Source: Lachnospiraceae bacterium
GTDB lineage: Bacteria > Bacillota_A > Clostridia > Lachnospirales > Lachnospiraceae
Direction: 5' to 3'
Assembly (NCBI GenBank): GCA_017516285.1
Contig: JAFXDD010000022.1
Location: 62,001-126,000 of the forward strand
DNA: 64,000 nt
Shown here: one piece after another, positions 9,730-19,191 of the stretch
Position numbering within the stretch: the first letter of the stretch is position 1
Layout of the letters: every line of letters begins with the position of its first letter
Position numbers and translations under genes: made by a program
The notes under the pieces: generated by a model
What the model was told of the DNA's origin: nothing
The model's database searches: none
The model's input: the letters and a program-made list of their open reading frames with translations, nothing else

Positions 9730-11193
9730 TTACGGATAGTAGATTTTATACAAATTTTCAGTACCAACCACTTCCGTTATCACCTGAAATCCACATTCCT
9801 CAAAGCTTTGAATATAATCACCGCTTCTGCACCATATTTCTATTCCGGAAATCTGCAACTCTTCCAAACTGCTTATAAAAGTACAGTCAAGCATTTCCTC
9901 CCAATGCTTAAAGGCCTGACCATTATAAACTGTATCAAGACCATACTGCTCCCTTGATGGAAAATATGCTGAATTTATAGAAAGAGTTTGAATATAAAAA
10001 TCAAAAAAGACAGCATCCTCCGGCATGTTCTCTTCAATATATTTATTCATAACAATATCGTTTGACCCTGCATATCTGTTGTATAAACTGTCGTAGTTTG
10101 TGATAAAACACAAGGTCAGTAATATAAATACAAAGCCATTTGCCATCTTATCATTAAAATAACGATAACCTGCTATTACAGGTATCCAGAATAACGGCAG
10201 AAGCATGACCATATATCGGTCCACCAATACCGGATTCTTCAGAACGGAATAGCCTACCAATAATACAAACCAGGATAAAACTACTCCATAGCATCCCCAC
10301 AGCCATAAATACTTTTTTTCAAAGACAGAAACATAAACCAGCAAAAAGAAGCCTGTCACAAAAAGTACCATAAGCAACAGTTTTAACTCCGGATTATCCA
10401 TCTCAAAAAGAATACCCGGATATTCGTGCAATGCAGCCTCCGTCAAAGGAGCAATCCAATAATTTCCGTCAATATCGCTCATCTGCCTCAACAAAACCGG
10501 TATCCACGGAAGATATAAGACAAACATCCCCACCCCATGCAAAGCCCATATCTTTAACATTACTTTTTTATCAATATTTCTTAGGAACAACAAATACACC
10601 AGCAGGAACAAAGAACTTCCCACAACAGCAATCGCAGCAAAATAATGTGTATATGCTGTAGCCACATTAACAAGCATAAGCAAGCACCAATGTTTATCAA
10701 ACTTCACTGCACCTAACTTTTGTACATCATCTATAATAATGTACACCAGATAAAAGCTGGATGCCACAAAAAACATACACATACTGTACATTCTAAGTTG
10801 TAGCGCATATGGAAGCATATTGGGCACAGAACACAGCATTATTGTCACAAACAAGGATAATCTGGCATCAAAGTACTTCGTAAAGAACCAGACAGAAATA
10901 ACCAAAAGTCCAATGTAAAAAAGATAGGATACCAAATGCCATGCAAACAAAGATGCATTTGCACCTCCCAATACAGTAACAAAAAGCTTCACAACTAAAT
11001 AATACAATGGCGGATGCACATCCAAGGATGTAAAATATATGATATCCTTCCAGCCTTTTCTGACAAGATTTATGGTAAAGCTTTCATCAAATAACAAGCA
11101 TTCCTTTGACATAATAGGCAATAAACAAACAGCCACAATTCCTATCATGACAAATTGTACAAGACACTCTTTATTGAAACTCAACTTCTTCAT
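9730..11193 (-). CDS. GT39/PMT-like membrane glycosyltransferase
   Basis: 487 residues, ATG 11193, first gene after the promoter at 11241-11269. About eleven hydrophobic segments are followed by a soluble tail of about 110 residues. Near residue 35 the first loop has LLFDESFT, and near residue 60 it has DVHPPLYY. This DE plus HPPLYY pattern is typical of ArnT/PMT-like GT-C enzymes (GT39 and relatives), which transfer sugar from a polyprenyl phosphate to an extracytoplasmic acceptor. The GtrB-like gene in the operon can supply such a donor. The acceptor and sugar are unknown. Confidence 0.8.
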   Translation of the reverse strand: MKKLSFNKECLVQFVMIGIVAVCLLPIMSKECLLFDESFTINLVRKGWKDIIYFTSLDVHPPLYYLVVKLFVTVLGGANASLFAWHLVSYLFYIGLLVISVWFFTKYFDARLSLFVTIMLCSVPNMLPYALQLRMYSMCMFFVASSFYLVYIIIDDVQKLGAVKFDKHWCLLMLVNVATAYTHYFAAIAVVGSSLFLLVYLLFLRNIDKKVMLKIWALHGVGMFVLYLPWIPVLLRQMSDIDGNYWIAPLTEAALHEYPGILFEMDNPELKLLLMVLFVTGFFLLVYVSVFEKKYLWLWGCYGVVLSWFVLLVGYSVLKNPVLVDRYMVMLLPLFWIPVIAGYRYFNDKMANGFVFILLTLCFITNYDSLYNRYAGSNDIVMNKYIEENMPEDAVFFDFYIQTLSINSAYFPSREQYGLDTVYNGQAFKHWEEMLDCTFISSLEELQISGIEIWCRSGDYIQSFEECGFQVITEVVGTENLYKIYYP

Positions 11194-11240
11194 TAGGCAC
11201 CCTCTCTTGCTTGTAAACTTTCGTAAAATATCTATTTTTA

Positions 11241-11269
11241 ATTATCGCATATTAAAAAATGAAAGTCAA
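11241..11269 (-). promoter_or_regulatory. Sigma-A-type promoter of the minus-strand polysaccharide operon
   Basis: Read on the minus strand: TTGACT, a 17-base spacer, then GATAAT. It lies about 50 bases upstream of the first gene (start at 11193). No other strong promoter was seen before the left edge, so it probably drives the whole gene series. Confidence 0.7.
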
Positions 11270-11298
11270 CAAAACAGACGCTGATTAACCTGTAATAA

Positions 11299-11327
11299 TT
11301 GATATCTTCTGCAAAATATGGTAGACT
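11299..11327 (+). promoter_or_regulatory. Candidate promoter of the divergent plus-strand glycan genes
   Basis: TTGATA, a 17-base spacer, then TAGACT, about 47 bases before the ATG at 11374. The -35 is good and the -10 is moderate. It is back-to-back with the minus-strand promoter, so the two halves of the locus could be co-regulated from this 180-base gap. Confidence 0.5.
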
Positions 11328-11373
11328 TTAGGGTAAATATTAGATACATCATACAGGAGCAGGATACATTCCA

Positions 11374-12585
11374 ATGAATAATAAGCAGAAATACTCATTT
11401 ATATTTTTTACGGCCATAGGCTTTCGTGTTGCAATGTACTTGATAGCAGCAGTGATTATCGCATTTAAAACCACTGACAGTTCCCTTACCTTAGAAACCT
11501 TTCTTTCCAATTGGTGCAGATGGGACGCGAATCATTATATAAATATTGCCAAGAATGGATATCGTGGAGCTGTTGAGTTCTGTGATACCTGCCGTAAGGC
11601 TGCGCTTGCTAAAGGGCTTTCCCCAGATGTGATGCAGAATGGACAACATCTCTTTTTGGTGTTTTTCCCACTGTATCCCTTCCTTTTAGGCTTTCTTAAT
11701 TTGATTTTTACCGATATACGCATTGCGGGACTTATATTATCCACTTTGGCTTACGCAGGCGGATGTGTATATATGTACCGATTGGTCAGACTTGATTACA
11801 ACGAAGAAGTTGCTGTGAATAGTATAATTTTATTATCGCTGTTTCCCTTCAGCTTTTTCTTTGGCGGCATCATGACGGAAGGACTATTCTTCTTTGTATC
11901 GGCTGCCATGCTTTATTATATTCGTAAACACCACTGGAAAAAAGTGATTATCCTGGGATGCCTGTCCACAATGGTCCGTTTGCAGGGTGTACTATTAATC
12001 ATCCCTGCCGGTCTGGAATTACTTTGCATCTATAAGCCTTGGGACATGATACGTCGTAAGGATTTTAGTAAATTAAAGGAATTAATCAGACGGAGTTCAT
12101 CTCTATGTCTGATGTTTATCGGTGTTGGTGTATATTTGTTCATTAACTGGCGTGTAGAAGGCTATCCTTTTAGCTTTATGATTTATCAGGATGCGCACTG
12201 GAATAATGGAGCATGCCTTCCGACTAAGACTTTGTCATACATATTCCACTACGCCTTTTCAACAGATTACAATATACAGACACGAACTGCTCTTTGGATT
12301 CCACAGGCTGTGCTGTTTTTATTTGCAGTAACAGCACTGATTTATGGCTTCAAAAAGCTAAAGACATTTCACACAGGCTATGCCATTGCATATGTACTAC
12401 TTACCTTTTCTGTTAAATGGCTTATTAGTGCAGGACGTTACCTCACCTGCTGTATTCCACTGTTTATAGTTCTGGCAATTGCCGCAGAACGAAGGAAATG
12501 GCTAATGCCTGTGTTGATTTCAGTATTTTCTATTTTGCTGACCATATATTATGCAGGATATTTTAATGGAATGCAGATTATGTAA
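11374..12585 (+). CDS. PIG-V-like mannosyltransferase-related membrane protein
   Basis: 403 residues from ATG 11374 with CAGGAG upstream. It has around ten hydrophobic segments. The first outer loop contains WCRWDANHYINIA, closely matching the WDxxHY signature of the PIG-V-like bacterial proteins (COG5542 group). These are GT-C proteins related to the GPI mannosyltransferase V. A second conserved-looking patch, KWLISAGRYL, lies near the C-terminus. The family is recognised with good confidence, but its sugar and acceptor in bacteria are not known in general. It is 21 bases upstream of the acyltransferase gene and likely co-transcribed. Confidence 0.75.
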   Translation: MNNKQKYSFIFFTAIGFRVAMYLIAAVIIAFKTTDSSLTLETFLSNWCRWDANHYINIAKNGYRGAVEFCDTCRKAALAKGLSPDVMQNGQHLFLVFFPLYPFLLGFLNLIFTDIRIAGLILSTLAYAGGCVYMYRLVRLDYNEEVAVNSIILLSLFPFSFFFGGIMTEGLFFFVSAAMLYYIRKHHWKKVIILGCLSTMVRLQGVLLIIPAGLELLCIYKPWDMIRRKDFSKLKELIRRSSSLCLMFIGVGVYLFINWRVEGYPFSFMIYQDAHWNNGACLPTKTLSYIFHYAFSTDYNIQTRTALWIPQAVLFLFAVTALIYGFKKLKTFHTGYAIAYVLLTFSVKWLISAGRYLTCCIPLFIVLAIAAERRKWLMPVLISVFSILLTIYYAGYFNGMQIM

Positions 12586-12606
12586 ATCAGTAAGGATAAC
12601 TTTTTT

Positions 12607-13794
12607 ATGAAAAAGAACAGTATTAATCTATACTATCAGACAAATCACATAGATGTTTTGGATGGAGTACGTGCAATAGCTATACTTATTGTGGTATGGT
12701 TTCATTTTTGGCAGCAATCCTGGCTTATGCCTATTATCGGTGCTTTTAATATCGATTGGATTCCACGTAATGGTGCCATACTGGTGGATATGATGATTTT
12801 GCTTTCCGGATTTTGCTTGTTTTTGCCTTATGCAAGAAGCATGGTTTATGGAGAGCAAGCTCCTGATCCATCCACTTTTTATATAAAGAGAGTTGCCCGC
12901 ATCATGCCATCCTATTACTTCTCTGTTTTTGGAGTTTTGTTTTTGTTTGCATTACCTTTGAAGGAATTTTACAGTCCTTCATTCATGTGGAAGGACATCT
13001 TTACACACGTTTTTTTTGTAAATAATTATTTTTATGATACCTTAGTCGGTACTAAGTTGAATGTGGTTTTATGGACGGTTGCCGTGGAAATGCAGTTTTA
13101 CTTAATTTTTCCATTGTTGGCGCGTTGTTTTCAAAAGAAGCCTTTGACAACCTATTGTGCAATGACCCTGGTGGGTTTATTGAGCAGTCACCTGATTAGT
13201 TCCAATTTTTATATCCTGAACCAGTCGTTGTATGTCAATCACGCGGTGACTTTCTTAAGCGTCTTTGCAAATGGAATGTTGGGGGCGTGGGCTTATGTTT
13301 CTATCACAAAAGATAAAACCAGAAATAAAGCAGAAGAATTTTTTTACCTTATTATGACCATAGGCGGTTTATTATTGTTTAAAATTATGTGTGAACATCA
13401 TATGAGCTGGTCAAACGGACAACAATGGCAGGTAAAGTATCGTTTTCACTTGTCCTTAGTATTTTTGCTTATTTTATTTGGTGTTTTAATGTCAGAATCC
13501 TATTTTCGCTGGCTTTTGGAAAATCGGGTTATGAAATTTATAGCCGGTATTTCCTTCAATTTATATATATGGCATCAATACATAGCCGTTAAGCTAAAGG
13601 AATTTAGAATTCCTTATTGGGAAGGTGATGTGCCTCCAAATCAATTAGGTGATAAGGTGTGGATGTGGAGATATCAAACGCTGTGCATTATTGTATCCTT
13701 TGTGGTTGCTGTTGCTGTTACCTATTTTATCGAAAGACCTATGGCAAGGATTATTTTGAATTTTTATCACAAACAAAAGATAAAGAAGGCTTAA
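12607..13794 (+). CDS. Acyltransferase 3 (OafA/YrhL-type) membrane protein
   Basis: 395 residues with about ten membrane segments. The N-terminal motif LDGVRAIAIL followed by a VWFHF segment is the hallmark of the acyltransferase 3 family, whose conserved Arg and His lie in exactly this stretch. Such proteins O-acetylate or O-acylate surface polysaccharides, using acyl groups moved across the membrane. There is no C-terminal SGNH domain here, but an SGNH domain is present in the GT2 fusion at 593-2440, which could act on the same polymer. The middle gene of a three-gene plus-strand operon. Confidence 0.88.
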   Translation: MKKNSINLYYQTNHIDVLDGVRAIAILIVVWFHFWQQSWLMPIIGAFNIDWIPRNGAILVDMMILLSGFCLFLPYARSMVYGEQAPDPSTFYIKRVARIMPSYYFSVFGVLFLFALPLKEFYSPSFMWKDIFTHVFFVNNYFYDTLVGTKLNVVLWTVAVEMQFYLIFPLLARCFQKKPLTTYCAMTLVGLLSSHLISSNFYILNQSLYVNHAVTFLSVFANGMLGAWAYVSITKDKTRNKAEEFFYLIMTIGGLLLFKIMCEHHMSWSNGQQWQVKYRFHLSLVFLLILFGVLMSESYFRWLLENRVMKFIAGISFNLYIWHQYIAVKLKEFRIPYWEGDVPPNQLGDKVWMWRYQTLCIIVSFVVAVAVTYFIERPMARIILNFYHKQKIKKA

Positions 13795-13810
13795 TAGGAG
13801 GAAATTTATA

Positions 13811-15955
13811 ATGTACAACGGAACACTAATCGGAAATATGACCGGTATTTTATATTATATGTTATTTCAAATATTGGGTATCGCTATTATAGGACGCCTG
13901 CTGTCAAAAGAAAAATTCAGCATAGCTTTTCAGATGCTTATAGGCAGTGTGGCCGGTACAGTGGCCTTACAATGGTTCCCGATACTTTTTGCCTTTTCCC
14001 AAGGCTTCTCTGTGTCTGCACACATGCTTGCTTCCTGGCTTTTGTTTTTGATTTATTTTATTGTGTATAAAAAGACAAAGCCTGCCATAATCTATAGCCG
14101 ACATAATCCTTATTTAAAGCACACCCAATGGATACGTTTTCTAAAAGAAAACCCTTGTGTTCTATTAATACTTATAATGTTTGTATTCTTTTTCTATTGT
14201 TTAATTACGCACAGTATCCCTATAAGTGAAGATGGTTCTATACATACCGGTCAGGCCACCTATGGTGATATGAATATGCACTTAGGCTTTATTACCAGCA
14301 TTGCCAACCAGCAAGCTTTCCCACCGGAATATTCTATTTTCCCGGGAACGAAGCTGGCGTACCCTTTTATCTGTGATAGTGTAAGTTCTACTTTGTATTT
14401 ATTTGGTGCTTCCTTGCAGGTTGCTTACATTTTCCCAATGCTTGTAGCAATTTTACAAGTCTTTTGTGGATTTTACTGCTTGATTAAGTTCTGGTTTCAA
14501 AGATCCTCTGTTGCATTTATCGCCTGGATTATGTTTTTCTTAAACGGAGGACTTGGTTTTATTTATTATACAAATGCTGAAAGTCTTTTAAGAAATTTTA
14601 CAGAATTTTATCAAACGCCAACCAATCTGGTAGACTTAAATATCAGATGGGTACAGATTATAGCCGATATGCTAATACCACAACGTGCTACCTTGTTCGG
14701 CTGGGCAGTACTTTTTCCATTACTGGCATTGTTGCTTTATGCTGTGCGCAATCATAGCAGGAAGTGTTTTGTGATAGCGGGATTATTGGCAGGGGCACTG
14801 CCTATGATTCATACCCATTCTTTTATGGGATTGGGTCTTGTGTGTGTTATGTGGTTATTTTACGATTTATCTAAATCCACGAACAACGAATCGTCTGCGG
14901 CTCTTTCATGCCGAAACATCCGGCTGCCACTACTTCGCTATGCACTATATATTGGGCTGCTACTATTCAGTCTGTTGCAGGCAATGAATTATGCAAATAG
15001 CTTTGCTGACAAACATGGAATAATTATCATGCTTGCAGGACTTTTCGTATTAGCAGTTCTTTTCCTGATACGATTATTTCCAATAATTAAGATGGGAACA
15101 TGGCGTCCACTTATGGAAACGTGGGGTGTCTTCTTGATTGTAGTAATACTTCTTGCCCTTCCACAATTGTTCTTCTGGACCTTCGGACAGGCTAATGGAG
15201 ATGGCTTTGTACGAAGCAATTTTAATTGGTCCAATAACGGAAATCAGTATATCTGGTTTTATATCAAAAATATTGGAATTACATTTTTGCTGTTGCTCCC
15301 GGCTTACCTTTTTGCCCGTAAAAAAGATTTGGAGATTGCTTCCCCATTCCTTCTGATTTGGTTTATAGCTGAACTGGTTGCGTTCCAGCCAAACGAATAC
15401 GACAATAACAAGCTTCTATATGTAGGTTTCATTTTTATCTGTGGACTGGCTGCAAATTTCACTGTTCGTATATTTACACTGAAATGGCCAAAGCTTTTAA
15501 AGTACACCGTGGAAACGACTTTATTGTTCTTTGGTACGATTTCTGCATTGCTCACATTAGGAAGAGAATATGTATCAGACTACCAGCTTTATCCCGCTTC
15601 CGATGTGAAAGCATGCTGGTTTATTGAAGAAAATACGCCTGCTGATGCAGTATTTCTGACTGCCTCCAACCACAACAATGTGGTTGCTTCCCTTACCGGC
15701 CGCAATATTGTTTGCGGAGCCGGAACCTTCCTATACTTTCATGGAATTGATTATTATGGCAGGGAACAGCAACTGGCACAAATGTACTCTAACCCAGTAG
15801 AAAACCTGGAGCTTTATCATACATATGAAGTATCTTATATCTACATTAGCGGAACAGAGCGTTGGAACTATCAGGTTAATGAAGAGGGCATACAGCAAAT
15901 TGCTGATTGCATTTATGAACAGGACGATGTGAAAATTTATGAGCTGAGGGAGTAA
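13811..15955 (+). CDS. Large polytopic membrane protein, putative GT-C-type transferase
   Basis: 714 residues from ATG 13811 with AGGAGG upstream. It has about fourteen hydrophobic segments and a soluble C-terminal region of about 110 residues. The first large outer loop has GDMNMHLGFITSIA and FPGTKLAYPFICD, with acidic and His residues where GT-C enzymes bind donor and metal. I do not recognise a named family. Size and plan resemble oligosaccharyltransferase- or YfhO-like proteins. It is the last gene before a hairpin terminator and belongs with the PIG-V-like and acyltransferase genes. Confidence 0.55.
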   Translation: MYNGTLIGNMTGILYYMLFQILGIAIIGRLLSKEKFSIAFQMLIGSVAGTVALQWFPILFAFSQGFSVSAHMLASWLLFLIYFIVYKKTKPAIIYSRHNPYLKHTQWIRFLKENPCVLLILIMFVFFFYCLITHSIPISEDGSIHTGQATYGDMNMHLGFITSIANQQAFPPEYSIFPGTKLAYPFICDSVSSTLYLFGASLQVAYIFPMLVAILQVFCGFYCLIKFWFQRSSVAFIAWIMFFLNGGLGFIYYTNAESLLRNFTEFYQTPTNLVDLNIRWVQIIADMLIPQRATLFGWAVLFPLLALLLYAVRNHSRKCFVIAGLLAGALPMIHTHSFMGLGLVCVMWLFYDLSKSTNNESSAALSCRNIRLPLLRYALYIGLLLFSLLQAMNYANSFADKHGIIIMLAGLFVLAVLFLIRLFPIIKMGTWRPLMETWGVFLIVVILLALPQLFFWTFGQANGDGFVRSNFNWSNNGNQYIWFYIKNIGITFLLLLPAYLFARKKDLEIASPFLLIWFIAELVAFQPNEYDNNKLLYVGFIFICGLAANFTVRIFTLKWPKLLKYTVETTLLFFGTISALLTLGREYVSDYQLYPASDVKACWFIEENTPADAVFLTASNHNNVVASLTGRNIVCGAGTFLYFHGIDYYGREQQLAQMYSNPVENLELYHTYEVSYIYISGTERWNYQVNEEGIQQIADCIYEQDDVKIYELRE

Positions 15956-15970
15956 GTTTCCCTCTTTAAG

Positions 15971-16006
15971 AAAAGCGTTACCGGATTTTAACCCAGTAAC
16001 GCTTTT
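15971..16006. terminator. Bidirectional intrinsic terminator between convergent operons
   Basis: An 11-base perfect stem, AAAAGCGTTAC with GTAACGCTTTT, around a 14-base loop. Flanking A and T runs let it serve the plus-strand glycan genes and the minus-strand uxaBA operon. Confidence 0.85.
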
Positions 16007-16064
16007 GCAGTTATATAATACTTTTTATCTCTATACCTATCTTAAATTACTATACGCCTCTTCC

Positions 16065-17546
16065 CTACAACGTTACACCCTGCTTGAAAATCGCCATATC
16101 ATGGTAACCGCTTTCCTCAGCGCAAACCTTCTTGCCGGAAGCCACTTCCACTACATAGTCAAACAATGCCTGCGCTGTATCAGCCATGGACTGGTCCTCT
16201 ACCAGTACGCCGGTGTTAAAGTCAATCCAGTTGGACTTCTTGCTTGCCAGACGGGAGTTAGTAGAAATCTTTACGGTTGGTACCGGTGAAGCAAACGGAG
16301 TACCGCGGCCGGTTGTAAAGAGCACAATGTGGGCACCGCTTGCTGCCAATGCAGTAGCTGCAACCAGGTCATTGCCCGGAGCACTTAACAAGTTAAGGCC
16401 CGGTGTAGTAACTCTTTCGCCATATGCCAATACCCCCTTAACCAGAGAAGAACCGGACTTCTGGGTACAACCGAGGGACTTATCCTCTAAAGTTGAGATA
16501 CCGCCCTTTTTGTTACCAGGAGATGGATTCTCGTAAATAGTCTGGTTATGAGAAGTAAAATAATTCTTAAAGTCGTTAATTAAATCAACAGTCTTGTTGA
16601 ACAATTCTTCGTTGGCACAACGGTTCATAAGCAGAGTCTCTGCACCAAACATTTCCGGTACCTCTGTAAGAATAGTAGTACCACCCTTAGATACCAGAAT
16701 GTCAGAGAAACGACCTACGCAAGGATTTGCTGTAATACCGGAGAAACCATCGGATCCACCGCATTTCAGTCCGATTACCAGCTTGGAAACACTGATAGGC
16801 TCTCTTTCAAAGGTAGCCGCATAGTCAATCAATTCCTGACACAGCGCTACACCGTCTGCGATTTCGTCGTCAGATTCCTGAGATACCAAAAATTTTACAC
16901 GATTTGGATCGTATTCACCAATGTATTCCTTTAAAACATCAATGTTGGAATTCTCGCAGCCAAGCCCTAATACTAATACACCACCTGCATTTGGATGATT
17001 AATTAAATCAGCCAAAATCGTACGTGTATGTTCCTGGTCATCCCCCATCTGAGAACATCCATACGGATGCGGAAAAGCGATAACCTCCTCTACAGAGCCT
17101 TTTGCAAAAGTACTTGCCTCTTTTGCAATAGCAGTTGCTACGTTATTAACGCAGCCTACGGTAGGAATAACCCAAATTTCATTACGAACACCCACCTTAC
17201 CGTCAGGGCGGTTAAAGCCCATGAAAGTAACATCTTCGGTCGTCTTTTCTTCGTATGTAACAGGCTCATATGTGTAATCCAATAAGTCACCCAAAGCAGT
17301 CTTTACGTTGTGGGTGTGAATCCACTGACCGGCCTTAACGTCTTCCTTGGCATTTCCAATACGGAAGCCGTACTTGGTCACTGCTTCACCACAAGCAATA
17401 TCCTTAATAGCCATCTTGTGGCCTGCAGGAATTTCCTCGCCTGCTGTTACCTGAACATCGCCCAAATCCACAACACTACCGGGTGCTAATGTATTAATCG
17501 CAACGACAACATTGTCGTCCTCGTGAATTTTTATGAAATCTTGCAT
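16065..17546 (-). CDS. uxaA: Altronate dehydratase
   Basis: 493 residues, a full-length UxaA. The N-terminal SAF-like domain (residues about 1-95) begins IHEDDNVVVAI and contains IHTHNVKT. The large C-terminal domain carries FPHPYGCSQMGDD and the GLKCGGSDGFSG loop typical of UxaA/GarD dehydratases, which are metal-dependent. It converts D-altronate to 2-keto-3-deoxygluconate in galacturonate breakdown. Its start overlaps the end of uxaB by 16 bases, with GAGGG as RBS, so the two are co-translated. Transcribed from the operator-controlled promoter before uxaB. Confidence 0.95.
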   Translation of the reverse strand: MQDFIKIHEDDNVVVAINTLAPGSVVDLGDVQVTAGEEIPAGHKMAIKDIACGEAVTKYGFRIGNAKEDVKAGQWIHTHNVKTALGDLLDYTYEPVTYEEKTTEDVTFMGFNRPDGKVGVRNEIWVIPTVGCVNNVATAIAKEASTFAKGSVEEVIAFPHPYGCSQMGDDQEHTRTILADLINHPNAGGVLVLGLGCENSNIDVLKEYIGEYDPNRVKFLVSQESDDEIADGVALCQELIDYAATFEREPISVSKLVIGLKCGGSDGFSGITANPCVGRFSDILVSKGGTTILTEVPEMFGAETLLMNRCANEELFNKTVDLINDFKNYFTSHNQTIYENPSPGNKKGGISTLEDKSLGCTQKSGSSLVKGVLAYGERVTTPGLNLLSAPGNDLVAATALAASGAHIVLFTTGRGTPFASPVPTVKISTNSRLASKKSNWIDFNTGVLVEDQSMADTAQALFDYVVEVASGKKVCAEESGYHDMAIFKQGVTL

Positions 17547-19006
17547 AATGCTACCCTCATACCATTTGCTTTAATATCGTCTAAGTATGTAACTACAGCG
17601 TCCTTTAAGCCCGGAACCAGGGTTAAATCCTGACCAAAGAAGCTTTCATTGGACAAGAATGCATCAACAAATTCCTCAGTAGCCTTGGTACAGTTTGCTG
17701 CAAAGAACTCTAATACAGGCGCATCATCGGAAATCATATACTCTGCGCCATCTCTGTGACCAACCAGCTTACCATCACGAAGCTCTGTAGCAGAATAGAA
17801 TGCCATCAGTGCTGCCAAAGAGAAGGTTAAATGCGCCGGTAAAGCACCATTCTTCTCTACATAGCCAAGTAAGGATGGCATACATCTTGCTCTCCACTTG
17901 GAAACGGAGTTTAAGGAAATAGCAAGTAACGCATGCTTCACGTATGGATTCTCGAAACGACCTTCTACAGCTGCTGCAAATGCCTGCAGCTCATCCTCTG
18001 GAAGGGTAAGGGTCGGAATAACCTCTTCGTAAATGGTCTTCTTCATAAAGTTTCTGATATCCGCGTCGTTCATAGACTCTAATACGATGTCATTTCCGCA
18101 AAGATAAGAAGCTAATACGAAGGAAGTATGCGCGCCGTTTAAGATACGAACCTTACGCTGCTTGTAAGGCTTCTGGTTGTCCGTGAAAATAACGTCCATG
18201 CCTGCCATGTCAGCCATAGCCTTATCTAACGGAAGCTCTTCGCTGATGTCCTTTTCAGACTCAATAACCCAAAGAGCAAATGGCTCTCCTGTAACCATAA
18301 TACGATCCTCGTAACCCAGCTTTTCCCACTCTTCTGCTGCAGTATCGCGTGGATAACCTGTAACAATACGGTCTACTAATGTGGATGTGAAGATACAAGC
18401 TTCATTTACCCATGTCTTAAAGCCTTCTTCTAAGCCCCATAAATCAATGAGCTGGTTTACGCATTTCTTTAACATAATACCGTTGTCATCAATTAACTCT
18501 ACCGGAAGCATTACAAGACCCTTGTCCGCAGCTCCGTTAAAGGCAGTATATCTTCTATGTAAAAACTGGGTCAATTTACCAGGGAAGCTCTTAGCCGGCT
18601 TTAAATCAAACTGGTCTGTGTTATCAAATACAATACCTGCCTCCGTCGTATTGGATACTACGAAACGTAACGTTTCTAACTCTGCAAGTCCCATATATTT
18701 GTCGTAATCTTCTGTACAGTCAACAATATCCCTTACAGAAGTAATCTGTCTGTTTAATACCTTGGCTTCGCCTTCCACGATACCCCTTAAGGATACGGTG
18801 TACTGGCAATCCTGCTCCTTAAACATATCCACGGAGCCAAAGGAAATCGGCTTAATTAATACGATATCGCCATCAAATAATCCCTTCTCATTTGCAATAT
18901 CAATCATATAGTCAACAAATGCACGAAGGAAGTTACCCTCGCCAAACTGTACAACTTTGATTGGTCTGTCTTTTTTACCTGTCATTTGCTTATTCAGTCT
19001 ATTCAT
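17531..19006 (-). CDS. uxaB: Tagaturonate reductase (altronate oxidoreductase)
   Basis: Start assigned to ATG 19006, with AGGAGG just upstream; an in-frame extension to 19081 would cross the operator and promoter. The 491-residue protein has an N-terminal nucleotide-binding stretch VVQFGEGNFLRAFVD and the KXRILNGAHTS segment (KVRILNGAHTS) near residue 290 of the mannitol dehydrogenase-like family. It reduces D-tagaturonate to D-altronate with NADH, the second step of galacturonate catabolism after UxaC. First gene of the uxaBA operon. Confidence 0.95.
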   Translation of the reverse strand: MNRLNKQMTGKKDRPIKVVQFGEGNFLRAFVDYMIDIANEKGLFDGDIVLIKPISFGSVDMFKEQDCQYTVSLRGIVEGEAKVLNRQITSVRDIVDCTEDYDKYMGLAELETLRFVVSNTTEAGIVFDNTDQFDLKPAKSFPGKLTQFLHRRYTAFNGAADKGLVMLPVELIDDNGIMLKKCVNQLIDLWGLEEGFKTWVNEACIFTSTLVDRIVTGYPRDTAAEEWEKLGYEDRIMVTGEPFALWVIESEKDISEELPLDKAMADMAGMDVIFTDNQKPYKQRKVRILNGAHTSFVLASYLCGNDIVLESMNDADIRNFMKKTIYEEVIPTLTLPEDELQAFAAAVEGRFENPYVKHALLAISLNSVSKWRARCMPSLLGYVEKNGALPAHLTFSLAALMAFYSATELRDGKLVGHRDGAEYMISDDAPVLEFFAANCTKATEEFVDAFLSNESFFGQDLTLVPGLKDAVVTYLDDIKANGMRVALCKIS

Positions 19007-19029
19007 TGTGATCCTCCTTCTATGCGCCA

Positions 19030-19049
19030 AAATGTAAGCGCTTACATTT
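19030..19049. promoter_or_regulatory. LacI-family operator controlling uxaBA
   Basis: A perfect 20-bp palindrome centred on the CG of TGTAAGCGCTTACA, the classic LacI/GalR operator shape. It starts three bases after the -10 box of the uxaB promoter and covers the expected start point, so a bound repressor would block initiation. The adjacent divergent LacI-type gene is the obvious regulator. Confidence 0.88.
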
Positions 19050-19052
19050 CCA

Positions 19053-19081
19053 ATTTTACTGCCCTCCGGCCTTTTCGTCAA
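19053..19081 (-). promoter_or_regulatory. uxaBA promoter
   Basis: On the minus strand: TTGACG, 17-base spacer, TAAAAT, then the operator. The UTR to ATG 19006 is about 40 bases. Confidence 0.8.
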
Positions 19082-19116
19082 TAGGCTTTTTAATTTTTTT
19101 TATAAAATTTTTACCC

Positions 19117-19145
19117 TTGCCAAACTGTGGTATATTGGGTATAAT
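19117..19145 (+). promoter_or_regulatory. Promoter of the LacI regulator and uxaC
   Basis: TTGCCA, 17-base spacer, perfect TATAAT, 47 bases before ATG 19192. A CTTACATTT half-operator lies at about 19168-19176, downstream of the start, and might allow weaker autoregulation. Confidence 0.8.
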
Positions 19146-19191
19146 TACATCAGAATTATGAAACCCCTTACATTTGATGGAGGTCTCCCTT

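Noticed and set aside
19007..19081. N-terminal extension of UxaB
   Set aside because: It would translate the operator and promoter; ATG 19006 follows an AGGAGG site.
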